Source of the DNA: Avena insularis
Lineage: Eukaryota; Streptophyta; Magnoliopsida; Poales; Poaceae
Direction of reading: 5' to 3'
Length of the DNA stretch: 64,000 nt
Assembly: GCA_023614405.1 (NCBI GenBank)
Contig: JAJUPC010000039.1
Span: 1,178,001 to 1,242,000, forward strand
In this document: in pieces, positions 11,617-23,390 of the stretch
Layout: the number at the start of each line of letters is the position of its first letter
Position numbering within the stretch: position 1 is the stretch's first letter
The notes under the pieces: generated by a model
The model's input: only the letters and a program-made list of their open reading frames with translations
The model's database searches: none
What the model was told of the DNA's origin: nothing
Position numbers and translations under genes: made by a program

Positions 11617-11700
11617 GGGGATGCCTTGGGCATCCCCAAGCTTTGACGCTTGTACTTCTTGGATATTTCTTGGGGTGACACACGTGGCATCCCCAAGCTT
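11617..11700 (-). promoter_or_regulatory. Internal polypurine-like tracts with a perfect hairpin (B)
   Basis: Two exact copies of AAGCTTGGGGATG (minus strand, 11643-11631 and 11700-11688) match the 3' polypurine tract at 9201. The first overlaps a perfect hairpin, stem GGGGATGCC / GGCATCCCC with a 3-nt loop (11617-11637). This resembles a central polypurine tract, a second plus-strand priming site known in lentiviruses and Ty1. Function here is inferred only. Confidence 0.5.
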
Positions 11701-12140
11701 GAGCTTTAGTCCATCCTTCATCTCATTACTCATTCCTTCCATACACCTGGAATTTTTCCTTCATATAAAACTTCACACAATCTTTATTAGCAACATTAGT
11801 GCACTCAAGATAATAGGTCTTCAGGTTTAGTTCCAACACCAATAAACTTCCATTAGAACACTAGCTACTGTAGCACTTCCCTCAAAAAGCTCAATTCCCA
11901 AAAGAACTCAAAAAGGAACCCACAAGAAGCAAATGCAGAAATCTGTCAAAACAGACTAGCAGGTAAAGATGAATTTTTTTGAAGACCTTATGTTGCTCAA
12001 ATAAAAAAGTGTTGAACTAACTAAAGTTATATAACAACCTGGGGCAGAAGCACAAAACATTACATCTCAATCCGACATACAGAGCTCTCTCACGAATTTT
12101 TACGGTGAAGCACAAAAATCTGTTTCGGGACAGCAACTTT

Positions 12141-14032
12141 TGTAGGGGTTCGTAGCATGGAAAACAAAAATTTTCTATCGCATACAAACAAACAAGCCAA
12201 GATCTATCTACTAGATTGTAGCAACGAGTCGATAGAGGAACTCACCCTCGAAGATTCCAAAGCGGTTAACGAGAGCAGATTCTCGTGGGTGATGTAGTCG
12301 TACTCTTTCCGATCTCAAGATCGCGTAGACGATCCTTCGGTATACGTTCAGCAGCGCTCCCTTGATCGGTCACACGTTAAATTTTCGGCGAAGACCTTCC
12401 TCTCCCTTGTTCCAGCAGGCAGCGGAGGTTGTAGCACTCTCTCGCGATTCCGGCAGACTGTGGCGTGGTACCTAAGTAGAGGGAAATCCCGAGGCTTGCC
12501 TTAAGCAGTGCAGTATGGTGGAGCTTATGAGAGAGGCTATTAGTGGTCTAGTAATTAGACACACCAATTAGAAGGCTCTAAACCAATTAGAAGGCTCTAA
12601 ACCGAAATAGCTCTAAACCGGGGTTTAGGTCTAGGGTTTAGTTTAGAGGATAGGAACTTGTGTGTGCTAGGAGGGAGCCCTGCCCCTCCTTATATAGGTG
12701 GGAGGGGATGGCCGACCAAGGGGAGGGAGTGGAGTCCCTCCCCAACTCGGCAGGTGGGCGCCGGCTTGGGAGGACTCCTCCCCAACTCGGCTTCACCTCC
12801 TCCTCTTTCCCACTTCCCAAAATTGCCGTTTGACTTTCAAACTAGCCGTTTGACTTTTCAATTTAGGATTTAATTTAATCCTTTATTTGGGACAGCAAGA
12901 ACACTTAGTACATGATGCAATCATTCCAACTTACAATGACACATTCATGTACCCTTCCCCCTCCGGAGTGCCGGACATTCCGGGACCTTCTAGAATGTTC
13001 CCGATGAAAACACTGGAACCATTCCCCAACTCCAAAACGGGACTTTCCTTATATGAATCTTATTCTCCGGACCATTCCGGATCTCCTCGTGATATCCCGG
13101 ATCCCATCCGAGACTCCGAACAACATTCGGTCTCTTTCTCATAATACCATAACTACTCAAAACAACGTCGAATCCTTAAGTGTGTCTCCCTACGGTTCGT
13201 GAATTATGCGGACATGATCGAGACACTTCTCCGATCAATAACCAATAGAGGAATCTGGAAATTCATATGGCTCCCACATATTTCTACGATTACTTTGCGA
13301 TCGAATGAACCACTTACATACGATACCAATTTCCCTTTGTCTCACGATAGTTTACTTATCCGAGGTTATGATCGTCGGTATCTCTGCATACCTAGTTCAA
13401 CCTCGTTACCGATAAGTACTCTTTTCTCGTTCCCGTGATATGTGATCCCTTGTGAGCCAGTCACATGCTTGCAAGCTAATTGGATGACATTTCACCGAGA
13501 GGGCCCAGTATATCTATCCGTCATATGGATGGACAAATCCACTCTTGATCCATGTGTTTCAACCAATACTTTCCGAACACTCAATGCCACTTTTATAGCC
13601 ACCCTGTTACGGTGTGGTGTTTGATGACATCAAAGCATCCATCCGGTAAAGGTGATATGCATGATCTCATGGTCGAAGGAATTAGGTTACTATGTATCAA
13701 AAAGCATATAGCAATTGAACTATTGAAATGACTTGATCTTTATGCTACGCTTATCTATAGGAGTATGTCCACCATATCATTCTCCTAACGATATGATCTT
13801 GTTGTTGATAACATCTCAATGTTCATGATATGGAAACCACAATCATCAATCAACCAACAAGCTAGTGAAGTATAGAGGCTATACTAGGGACTTCAAATTA
13901 AGTTTACAAATCACACAAGTATTAATGGTTTCCTTGTTAATACTATTATAGCATGAATGTAAACATTTATCATAAGTATGAAGATATGATAATAACCTAC
14001 TTTATTATTGCCTCTTGGGCATATCTCCAACA
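12141..14032 (-). repeat. 3' LTR of the Copia element
   Basis: On the minus strand it starts TGTTGGAGATATGCCC and ends CCCCTACA. It is close to identical to the 5' LTR over long stretches, with small indels clustered at about 12310-12510 and 12690-13110 (C/G-rich segments). Confidence 0.93.
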
Positions 14033-17000
14033 GTCTCCCACTTGCACTAGAGTCAATAATCTAGTTTCAAACCTTTGTGTTTTCAACACCTATGGCTTTC
14101 TGGTGTTGTATGTACACGATTGCTAGTGGTTAATCGATCTCCGGATCGACACTTCCAGTCCGTGTGTAATTGCATGTCTTTGCGTCTCGCATCACTCATT
14201 CTCTAATGAGATGGCTTTGTATGATTTGGTCTTTCGGTGTGACCTTTAGTTCTTTGGGGTTAAAACATGTTGATAATATTGTCGCACAATATATCTTCAT
14301 AGTATTATCAGCGTGAACTACACCTAGTTTGATAACAAACTACTTGACACAAATGCCCTCTTTTGCTGCTATAATAGCAGTCATATACTTAGCCTTTTGT
14401 TGAAGTATCTGTCACAATGTCTTAACTTTGGAACTCATCCAAATCCATTATGGAACTCACTTTCCATTATATTGTGCCACCCTTAATTTAGATTGAGATA
14501 AACTTAATTTGTACTTTGTGACAAAACTAGTATCAATGTAGTACTTTTACAATGAACTAACCATCTATTTGTCACTTCTACAAATAATATACTCTTAGTT
14601 CTTCCAAAAGATCATAAGAATATCCTTACTATCGTCCAATGATCATCTTATGAATCATTACGGTATATGCTCATAATATTTATAGCATAGGACATATCTG
14701 GATTTGTACATATCACAATATGATTGATATAAATACTCTTTGTGATTTCATACATCAAGTATCAATCTATACTTGAATCTTTGTTTCACTTACCAAGTGC
14801 CAATACACTTGAATATATCATCAACATTGAACTCTTTCAATCCTTTCTGTGCAACAAGAACCTTTCTTGTAGTTTCTATATTGAATTCATTCAATATCTC
14901 GTCTATGTACTTCTGGCACAACCATATTAGCATCTATTGATGCCAAATATTTGGGTTTTGCCTAAGTCTTTCATCGGGATGAAATTCTTAATATGTGTTA
15001 ATAAAAGATACATTATTTCCAATCAACAATATGTCTTCCACATAATGTATTAGAAACATGTCTTAGCGCTCCCACTTAATTTCTTGCAAATGCAAGCATC
15101 TTCATTGTCTCCGATGAAATTAAACTCTTTTAACAGTTTCATCATAGTGAAGATTCCAACTCCCCTATGCTTACTTCAACCATTGAAGTTTGCATATGCT
15201 TTTAGCATCCTTTGAATTAACAAAACCCTTTGGACCGTGTCATGCACACGTCCTAGGTAACCATTCTATTAGAAGAACTTGTTTTGTTTATTCTACTACC
15301 ACATAACAAATTATATGTAGTGGTTGCTACATTAATCCGTCTAGACTAAAAATCGCTATGAAAGATCAAATCTTGTCATATACAACCTTTGAACATTGTT
15401 GTGAACTTTTTTCCAACATGTCGACTATTTAATAGATGTGAAACATCCACGTCTACTTCTTTATAGATCCAAACACAACTGCAAGGTCTTACACCTTTTT
15501 CGAGGGTCCTTCAAGTTCAAAACTTGATTTCTCGTGTATGGAACTATCACGGATTTTATGGCTTCAAGCCATTTTAGAGTCAGGGCCCATCATCGCTTCT
15601 TTGCATGTAGTAGGTTCATTATTCTCAAATAATGATTCAACCCTCAAATCTTGGTATTTGATTGTTCATCCGACCTACTTGTTTCAATAGAAACTTAGAC
15701 CTCCGTGACCACAACCTTTGAGGCACGTGAGCCATGAGCATTATTCTTTGCCTCGGAACACTTTTTCGGTCTTTGCGCAACTTTGCACATATAGCTAAGG
15801 TTCTTTTAACCTTATCAAAGTTCTATTGTCCTCCCACTTAACTTTTCACGAAAAATTCCTTCTCAAAGAAACTTGACGTTCTAAGCGACAAACACTTTTG
15901 TCTCCGGTGTTTATGGAGGAATACTTAGATAATACAAAGACAGGTTTATCCGACTTTGGTTGCAAACATCTTTCTTATGCATAGCATACCAATGTTTAAG
16001 AAAGGACTACTTGGGTTTTATCCCAAACCATAACCTTATATGGTGTAATTTCAGAGGATTATGATGGAGCTCTTTTTAGTGGAAAGCGGTAGTCTCTAAA
16101 GCTTTTAATCTTTAAAATATAATAGCAGTTTATGAATTATACCTTGATCTTACCATGTCAAACAAGGTTCAATTACATATCTCGAACGCTCCATACTCTT
16201 ATGGTGTTTGAAATGCAAATCCACGGACGATTCCTTAAATCTTAGGTATTATGCTAAACTTGTAACTTAAATATCTTCCTTTATGATCTTATCATAAACT
16301 ATTTATATTATTGTTACAACGATTTTGCACTTCATCTTGAAAATCTTTGAACTTTTCAAATATTTCATACTTCATCATTATTAAGTAAATATTAAAATAT
16401 TCACTCAAATTTTCGGAGAAAGCATATGAAGTTGAAATCAATAGCTCTTGACTACACATAATGGAGTTAACAACAATATGCACAAGTTCCAATAAGCTAG
16501 TCATTCATTCCCTTTTGGCCTATGAACGAAGTTTTAATTATCTCTAGGAAAGTTTCACAAACGTCATTTGATCAAAATCAAAAGACTCCAAAATTCCATC
16601 CACATGGAGTTTCTTCATGTTTTCTTTCCAATATAATTTAAACGGCGATGTCACTTCCTAAGTGATCTTTCAATCAATTTGTCTTTCGACAATTTTAGCA
16701 CTAGTTTTATGGATGTGATTTATCCAACGAGATTTGTGAATCATCCATCTTTTATGGATTACGGCAATTATTTGAACAACCCTTTTGTTCTCATAATACC
16801 TGATAAAACAAATCTTGAAGGCAAGCGTTGATGTTTAACGAGCAACAAAATAACCCTTTATTTGTCCTCGATGAACATCATCACCTATTCTTTTGCTAGT
16901 TACTTAGGTCATTGTAGTTCATGAATTGTGTTGTTTCGTATGACGATTCACACCAACAAATTCAGTATCAAATACTTAAGAACCACATTGTTTAATAAGC

Positions 17001-19008
17001 AAAGAATATAGCCATAACACATATATCATCTATATACTTAAACTGAACAATTCTAGTCTTTTCTTTTCTGCCATATACTTATGAGATTCTCTTTCAGTAT
17101 TTCCTTTTCTGTTTGAAAGAATCTATCAACATCAATAGTGGAGTCATACATATGACACATAGTCCAAAGCGTGTACAGTTAAATACCAATGTCTTTGGAC
17201 TTGCACTTTGAAGTAGATCACCATTATCAAATGTTTGGTGTTCTTTCAAATTCCTTTCTTTAGTAATCTCTTGGTGTAGTAAACATTTTACCTACATCAA
17301 ATATTCACCTTCATCATGGATTTATCCATGATCAAGCTACTTTAGCTTATAACGGTGAATCGTGAGTATAATGTTGCTCTCCAAAACCTTTTGGAAGATT
17401 AGGACAACTAGTGTCTCCAACCTTTTGCAAATTCTCATCAAATATGAGAACATGACTTTTGCCATATTATACTCTATCATGTTGTAACCAAAACTTCATT
17501 TCAGATATCACAATATCTTCCACACATCATGGTTTCTGAAACAACTCTTTCAGATCCTAGATAACCTTGATATTAAGACAATCCTTTGAATATCAAGAAT
17601 CATGGAGACAAACATGATACTCAAACACTAACACTTGGAATTGTCACTCTTGTTTTAATACTAATTATTAAACTTTATGGAGTAACCGGAAATTACTGAA
17701 AGTTTGCAATAGGACTTTTAAACTTTAGATTAACACTTCAAAACAATACGATACCAGTTCGTAAAGTAACTAACCAGAATTCTATAGTTCTATCATCTCA
17801 ATTATAACTAAGCGCAAGGTGGTAAACAGATGCCAATGACTACAACAACTATGCAAATACACTTTGATTTAATTTATGATAAATTGAGTTCTAATTAATA
17901 ATTAAATTAATCGGTGAACTCCACTCAAAACAACATCCCTCACATTGTTTTAGTGATCACACGAACCAAATCCACCATATCAAAACCGATCATCACGAGA
18001 GTTGATGTAGCTTCAATGGCGAACAATCAACATGTTCATCATATCTACTATATGACTCATGCTTTACCTTTCGGTGATCCGTGTTCGTGAGGCCTTGTCT
18101 GTACATGCTAGGATCGTGAAGATCTAACCTTAGCTACCGCATAAGCAAATCTGGCTTGCTTACTTTGTATTCACCACGGAATCAAAGACACCCGATCATC
18201 ACGTGGTGCTTGAGCGACAAGCTTTAGCTACGGTGCATACTAAGGGTGAACACTTTAGAACTTGAAATTTATGTGCATGAGGGATCATCTTATAATGCTA
18301 CCGTCGTCTACTAAGCAATACAAGATGCATAAAGGATTAACATCACATGCAATTCATAATATGTGATATGATATGGCCTTTCTTCTTTGTGCTTCCGATC
18401 TCCATCTTCAAGCACGAACATGATCTCCATCATCACCGGCATAGCATCAAGGTCAATGACGCTTCTTCATGGTTGTAGTCCACCAGCTTCAACTATTACA
18501 ACTATTTTGAATAGACACGCGGTCTTAACGAAATTAAAGACAACCATATGGCTCCTGCGGTTGCCAACTTACAATAAGGAACATTGCATACATCAAATAT
18601 AATCACAATCATGGCCATATCACATCATCTTTGCACACCGCAAAACAAAGTTAGACGCCTCTACTTTCTTTGCATATTTTACGTGGTTTGGGGCTTTCAA
18701 TAAGTGTCGTTCTAACTACGAACAAGAACCACAACATTGATACTAGCATTGTTGATTACCGTTGTAAATTGGATCTTAACTATGCTAGGAGAAAGCAGGC
18801 ACCAGAGCCACTTATGCAATACAAGTTGCATGTCAAGCGGAGCAAGTCTCATGAACGATGTCATGTAAGGTTAGCCGGGCTTCATCCCAACATACCGCAA
18901 GATGCAAAGTACACAAAAGCAATCTACAATAAAAGCATCAATGCCCACTATGACCATTGTGTTCTACTCGTGCAACAGTTCTACATATAGACACGGCTCT
19001 GATACCAC
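14033..19008 (-). pseudogene. Decayed gag-pol of the Copia element
   Basis: No long ORF survives, but Copia pol remnants read in order on the minus strand. An integrase/RT spacer resembling KVFVA...FL lies around 15820-16040. The reverse transcriptase active site reads HYVEDILLIGN, where the usual YVDD has become YVED (15033-15044). The following PMKDLGKTQIFGI motif lies at about 14938-14977. A TAA stop follows a few codons later. The gag area near 17-19 kb is not readable. Order and motifs fit the Angela/BARE type. Confidence 0.75.
18995..19007 (-). other. tRNA-Met primer-binding site of the Copia element
   Basis: On the minus strand TGGTATCAGAGCC, the standard Copia initiator-tRNA-Met site, one nucleotide from the LTR end. 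Confidence 0.9.
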
Positions 19009-20876
19009 TGGGGGTTCGTAGCATGGAAAACAAAAATTTTCTATCGCATACAAACAAACAAGCCAAGATCTATCTACTAGATTGTAGCGAGTCGATAGAG
19101 GAACTCACCCTCGAAGATTCCAAAGCGGTTAACGAGAGCAGATTCTCGTGGGTGATGTAGTCGTACTCTTTCCGATCTCAAGATCGGCGTGAGCGATCCT
19201 TCCAGCGCCACGTTCCAGCAGCGCTCCTTGATCGGTCTGCGTTCGGTACTCGACGAAGACCTTCCTCTCCCTTGTTCCAGAGGCAGCGGAGGTTGTAGCA
19301 CTCTCCTCGCGATTCGGCTGACTGGCGTGGTCAGGAAGTAGAGGGAAATCCGAGGCTTCGCCTTAAGCTTGGTGCGAGTATGGTGGAGCTTATGAGAGAG
19401 GCTATTAGTGGTCTAGTAATTAGACACACCAATTAGAAGGCTCTAAACCAATTAGAAGGCTCTAAACGAAATAGCTCTAAACCGGGGTTTAGGTCTAGGG
19501 TTTAGTTTAGAGGATAGGAACTTGTGTGTGCTAGGAGGAGCCCTGCCCTCCTTATATAGGTGGGGCTGGCCGGCCAAGGGAGGTGGAGTCCCTCCCCAAC
19601 TCGGCTTGGGTGGGCGCCCGGCAGGAGGACTCCTCCCCAACTTCACCTCCTCCTCTTTCCACTTCCCAAAATTGCCGTTTGACTTTCAAACTAGCCGTTT
19701 GACTTTTCAATTTAGGATTTAATTTAATCCTTTATTTGGGACAGCAAGAACACTTAGTACATGATGCAATCATTCCAACTTACAATGACACATTCATGTA
19801 CCCTTCCCCTCCGGAGTGCCGGACATTAGGGACCTTCTAGAATGTTCGATGAAAACACCGAACCATTCCCCAACTCCAAAACGGGACTTTCCTTATATGA
19901 ATCTTATTCTCCGGACCATTCCGGATCTCCTCGTGATATCCGGATCCCATCGAGACTCGAACAACATTCGGTCTCTTTCTCATAATACCATAACTACTCA
20001 AAACAACGTCGAATCCTTAAGTGTGTCTCCCTACGGTTCGTGAATTATGCGGACATGATCGAGACACTTCTCCGATCAATAACCAATAGAGTAATCTGGA
20101 AATTCATATGGCTCCCACATATTTCTACGATTACTTTGCGATCGAATGAACCACTTACATACGATACCAATTTCCCTTTGTCTCACGATAGTTTACTTAT
20201 CCGAGGTTATGATCGTCGGTATCTCTGCATACCTAGTTCAACCTCGTTACCGATAAGTACTCTTTTCTCGTTCCCGTGATATGTGATCCCTTGTGAGCCA
20301 GTCACATGCTTGCAAGCTAATTGGATGACATTTCACCGAGAGGGCCCAGAGTATATCTATCCGTCATATGGATGGACAAATCCCACTCTTGATCCATGTG
20401 TTTCAACCAATACTTTCCGAACACTCAATGCCACTTTTATAGCCACCCTGTTACGGTGTGGTGTTTGATGACATCAAAGCATCCATCCGGTAAAGGTGAT
20501 ATGCATGATCTCATGGTCGAAGGAATTAGGTTACTATGTATCAAAAAGCATATAGCAATTGAACTATTGAAATGACTTGATCTTTATGCTACGCTTATCT
20601 ATAGGAGTATGTCCACCATATCATTCTCCTAACGATATGATCTTGTTGTTGATAACATCTCAATGTTCATGATATGGAAACCACAATCATCAATCAACCA
20701 ACAAGCTAGTGAAGTATAGAGGCTATACTAGGGACTTCAAATTAAGTTTACAAATCACACAAGTATTAATGGTTTCCTTGTTAATACTATTATAGCATGA
20801 ATGTAAACATTTATCATAAGTATGAAGATATGATAATAACCTACTTTATTATTGCCTCTTGGGCATATCTCCAACA
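19009..20876 (-). repeat. 5' LTR of the Copia element
   Basis: It pairs with 12141-14032. It starts TGTTGGAGATATGCCC at 20876 on the minus strand and ends just before the tRNA-Met site. It is bounded on the outside by ACTTT. Confidence 0.93.
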
Positions 20877-20993
20877 ACTTTCCCAATCATTACTTCTCTC
20901 TCATTAGAGGTTACTCTTAGCACAAAAAGCAAATAAAAAGGATAAGGATCGGTTATTACTGAAGTAGTAACTTCCAAGACTCATCTAAAACTC

Positions 20994-21009
20994 TTGGATT
21001 ATCTCCCCA
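20994..21009 (-). promoter_or_regulatory. Post-stop hairpin (B, first copy, partly decayed)
   Basis: On the minus strand TGGGG-AGATAA-TCCAA. It is the homologue of the hairpin at 5165-5180, but now has one mismatch and one possible G-U pair. Confidence 0.4.
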
Positions 21010-21031
21010 CAAGTACTTTTGTTTAATGCCT

Positions 21032-21832
21032 TTAAGTTAGGCATGATAGTTTGAGAAGATGCTCACATAAAAAATATGAATTGAAGTAAAAGAGAGCATC
21101 AAGAAGCAAATTCAAAGCACATTTAAGTCTAACCCACTTCCTATGCATAGGAATCTTGTAAAGAAACAAGTCATGAAAGCACAAAGCAACAAGCATAGTA
21201 AAGCAAAACAAGTGCAACTTCAAGACTTTCAACATAAAGAGGGGAAACTTAATATTATTGAGATGCATAAAACCATGTTTCCCTCTCTCATAATAACTTT
21301 CAGTAGCATCATGAATAAAATTAACAATATAACTATCACATAAAACATTCTTATCATGAGCCACATGAATATAATAATTATTACTCTCCACATAAGAATA
21401 GTCATTCTTATTAATCATAGTGGGAGCAAACTCAACAAAATAGCTATCATTATTATTCTCATCACCATAATCATCAAATATAGGAGGCATATTGTAATCA
21501 TTAATTTTCTCCTCAATAGTAGGTGGACTGAAAATATCATATTCATCATTGTAATCATCATATATTGGAGGTTTGGTATCATCATAAGCAATAGAATAGC
21601 TATCTTCCAAAGCTAGGGAATTAAAAAGACCATTTTCATAAAAACTCGCTTCCCCAAGCTTAGACTTCTCCATAGCATTAGCAATAATAGTGTCCAAAGA
21701 ATTCATACTAACAACATTGCTATTAGCATGCAAATAAAGTTCCATAGGTTTTTTAATTTTCTCTTCAAACACTTCATGTCCGAACTCAAGATAAGTACTA
21801 TAAAGCTCTCTAATTTTTTTGTTGTTTTCCAT
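21032..21832 (-). CDS. B-family ORF, conserved YYERGK module (first copy)
   Basis: A 266-residue open frame starting MENNKKIRELYSTYLEFGHE, lying 5' in B soon after the primer site. The order is a short basic start, a MELYLHANSNVVSMNSLD block, an acidic Asp/Asn/Tyr-rich linker, then the C-terminal module TESYYERGK...HRKWVRLKC with hydrophobic runs. It differs from the copy at 5943-5203 at only a few residues in the overlap. There is no gag or pol domain. It may derive from the C-terminus of a longer gag; its role is unknown. Confidence 0.6.
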   Translation of the reverse strand: MENNKKIRELYSTYLEFGHEVFEEKIKKPMELYLHANSNVVSMNSLDTIIANAMEKSKLGEASFYENGLFNSLALEDSYSIAYDDTKPPIYDDYNDEYDIFSPPTIEEKINDYNMPPIFDDYGDENNNDSYFVEFAPTMINKNDYSYVESNNYYIHVAHDKNVLCDSYIVNFIHDATESYYERGKHGFMHLNNIKFPLFMLKVLKLHLFCFTMLVALCFHDLFLYKIPMHRKWVRLKCALNLLLDALFYFNSYFLCEHLLKLSCLT

Positions 21833-21939
21833 TAAGCCTAACTAGTGAAAACAAGAAACAAAAAGACAAAATTGCAGAATCTAAAGGAAATAACTTCGAG
21901 TACTCACACCGGAGGATGTGAGTACCTTTTACCATACCT

Positions 21940-21956
21940 CCTCGGCAACGGCGCCA
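21940..21956 (-). other. tRNA-Asp primer-binding site of element B
   Basis: On the minus strand TGGCGCCGTTGCCGAGG, one mismatch from the plant tRNA-Asp complement, 10 nt from the LTR end. The counterpart next to the middle LTR (about 6110-6127) is decayed. Confidence 0.8.
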
Positions 21957-21966
21957 GAAAATAGCT

Positions 21967-23385
21967 TGATGTCTACGCACTTCTATTCTTGTAGACAGTT
22001 GTTGGGCCTCCAAGTGCAGAGGTTTGTAGAACAGCAGCATGTTTTCCCTTAAGTGGATCACCCAAGGTTTATTGAACTCAGGGAGGAAGTGGTCAAAGGT
22101 ATCCCCTCTCAAGCAATCCTGCAATCAAGATACAAGAAGTCTCTTGTGTCCCCAACACACCCAATACACTTGTCAGGTGTATAGGTGCACTAGTTCGGTG
22201 AAGAGATATTGAAATACAAGTGGTATAGATAATTATAAGTGGTAACGGTGATAGAAAATAGTTTGATGGCATGGAAAAGACTAAAGGCAAACTGAAATAA
22301 AGATGGAAGCAAGCAAACATGTAACAGATCTAGTTGCAAACGGTGTTTCAATGCTAAGAAACAAGGCCTAGGGATCATACTTTCACTAGTGAACACTCTC
22401 ATATAAATATCTTCTCTTCATGATACTACTCTTAACTACTCTCCGGTTGAACACTCTAATCGATGGTAGGGCTATAACAGCACACCTCAAAGTAAGCCTT
22501 TCCCATCTAGAAAACCCCACACTATCACCTTGAGTACTAGATGAGTCCAACAAACACCACAATTTCATAAAGACATCCAACTCCAAATATAACTCATAAC
22601 AAGTATTTGTAATCTCTAGCCTAAGTGCCACCATGGTGTGCACGCTGTCACTTTCACACACATGGGGAGAGCAGAGATCTATTAAAGCACTTGAGTATCA
22701 AGATAGATCTACTTGATTAGAAAGCTCATGATCTCAATAAGATCATGCATAGAGAGAGAGATGAACACATAGCTACCAGTAGAAACCTTAGCCTCGAGAG
22801 AGAACTACTCCCTCCTCATCATGGCAATCAGCAACGACGATGGAGATGATGGTGGAGATCGATGGAGATGGCTCCGGGGGCACTTCCTCGTCCCGGCAGG
22901 GTGCCAGGACAGAGACTTTCTATCCCCCGAATCTCCCCTTCGGTGGTGGCGGCGCTGTGGACCTTTTCGTGGATTTCTGATTGACGACTTAGGGTTTTGG
23001 TATCGGGAGGCTCTTATAGGCGAAAGAGGCAAGGTCGGTGGCCGGCCAGGGGGCCCACACCATGCCCTGGCGCGGCCTAGGTGGACCCGTGCCTAGGGAT
23101 GGTGTGGCCACCTTGTGCCCCCCTCCGGCTCTCCTTCTGGCTCCGTGAGTCTTCCGGGAAAATAGTAACTTTGGCTTTTGTCCCGTCCAATTCCGAGAAT
23201 ATTCATTTTCTGATTTCCTGGAACCAAAAACAGTAGAAAACAGGCAACTGGCACCGTGGCATCTTGTTAATAGGTTAGTCCAAGAAATCATATGAAAAGT
23301 ACTCCAAAGTGTGGACAAAACATAAGAAAGTAGATAAAACCAAGCATGGAACATCAAAAATTATAGATACATTTGCAATGTATCA
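21967..23385 (-). repeat. 5' LTR of element B
   Basis: A 1,419-bp LTR, TGATACATTGC...GACATCA on the minus strand, abutting the outer duplication ATCAT at 23386. It preserves the empty site of the solo Copia LTR at 23064-23068. Confidence 0.92.
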
Positions 23386-23390
23386 ATCAT

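Larger units (their letters stand above)
9215..12140 (-). mobile_element. 3' internal module of element B
   Basis: Largely non-coding sequence between the Copia insertion and the polypurine tract. It aligns over most of its length with the corresponding part of C (53466-56088) and more loosely with that of A1 and A2, even though the three families have different LTRs. It includes a poly-pyrimidine run near 10080-10160 and a Tourist MITE. No long ORF is left. Confidence 0.75.
12141..20876 (-). mobile_element. Full-length Copia element, Angela/BARE-like, decayed
   Basis: An 8.7-kb element with LTRs of 1,892 and 1,868 bp and a perfect duplication ACTTT (12136-12140 and 20877-20881). It has a tRNA-Met primer site (18995-19007) and a polypurine tract against the 3' LTR (14033 onward). 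The orientation is minus, inserted into the internal region of B. The coding region has many stops and frameshifts, so it cannot move on its own. Confidence 0.93.
4904..23385 (-). mobile_element. Gypsy-type composite element B (LTR-INT-LTR-partial INT-partial LTR)
   Basis: Inserted into the A1 gag with a perfect 5-bp duplication ATCAT (4899-4903 and 23386-23390). In minus-strand order it holds a 5' LTR (23385-21967), leader and ORF (21966-20877), the 3' module (12140-9201), a second full LTR (9200-6138), a second leader and ORF (6137-5084) and the last 180 bp of a third LTR (5083-4904). Only the outer ends carry the duplication, so the whole arose from one insertion followed by LTR recombination and deletion. 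It carries no pol. It hosts a Copia element, a solo Copia LTR and a MITE. Confidence 0.85.

Noticed and set aside
4904..12140. CRISPR-like or tandem-repeat array
   Set aside because: The repeats are two LTR/internal copies of one retrotransposon, not regularly spaced short repeats.
18995..19008. A real tRNA gene
   Set aside because: Only the 13-nt complement to the tRNA 3' end is present; likewise the tRNA-Asp sites of the Gypsy-type elements. No full tRNA cloverleaf was seen in the window.
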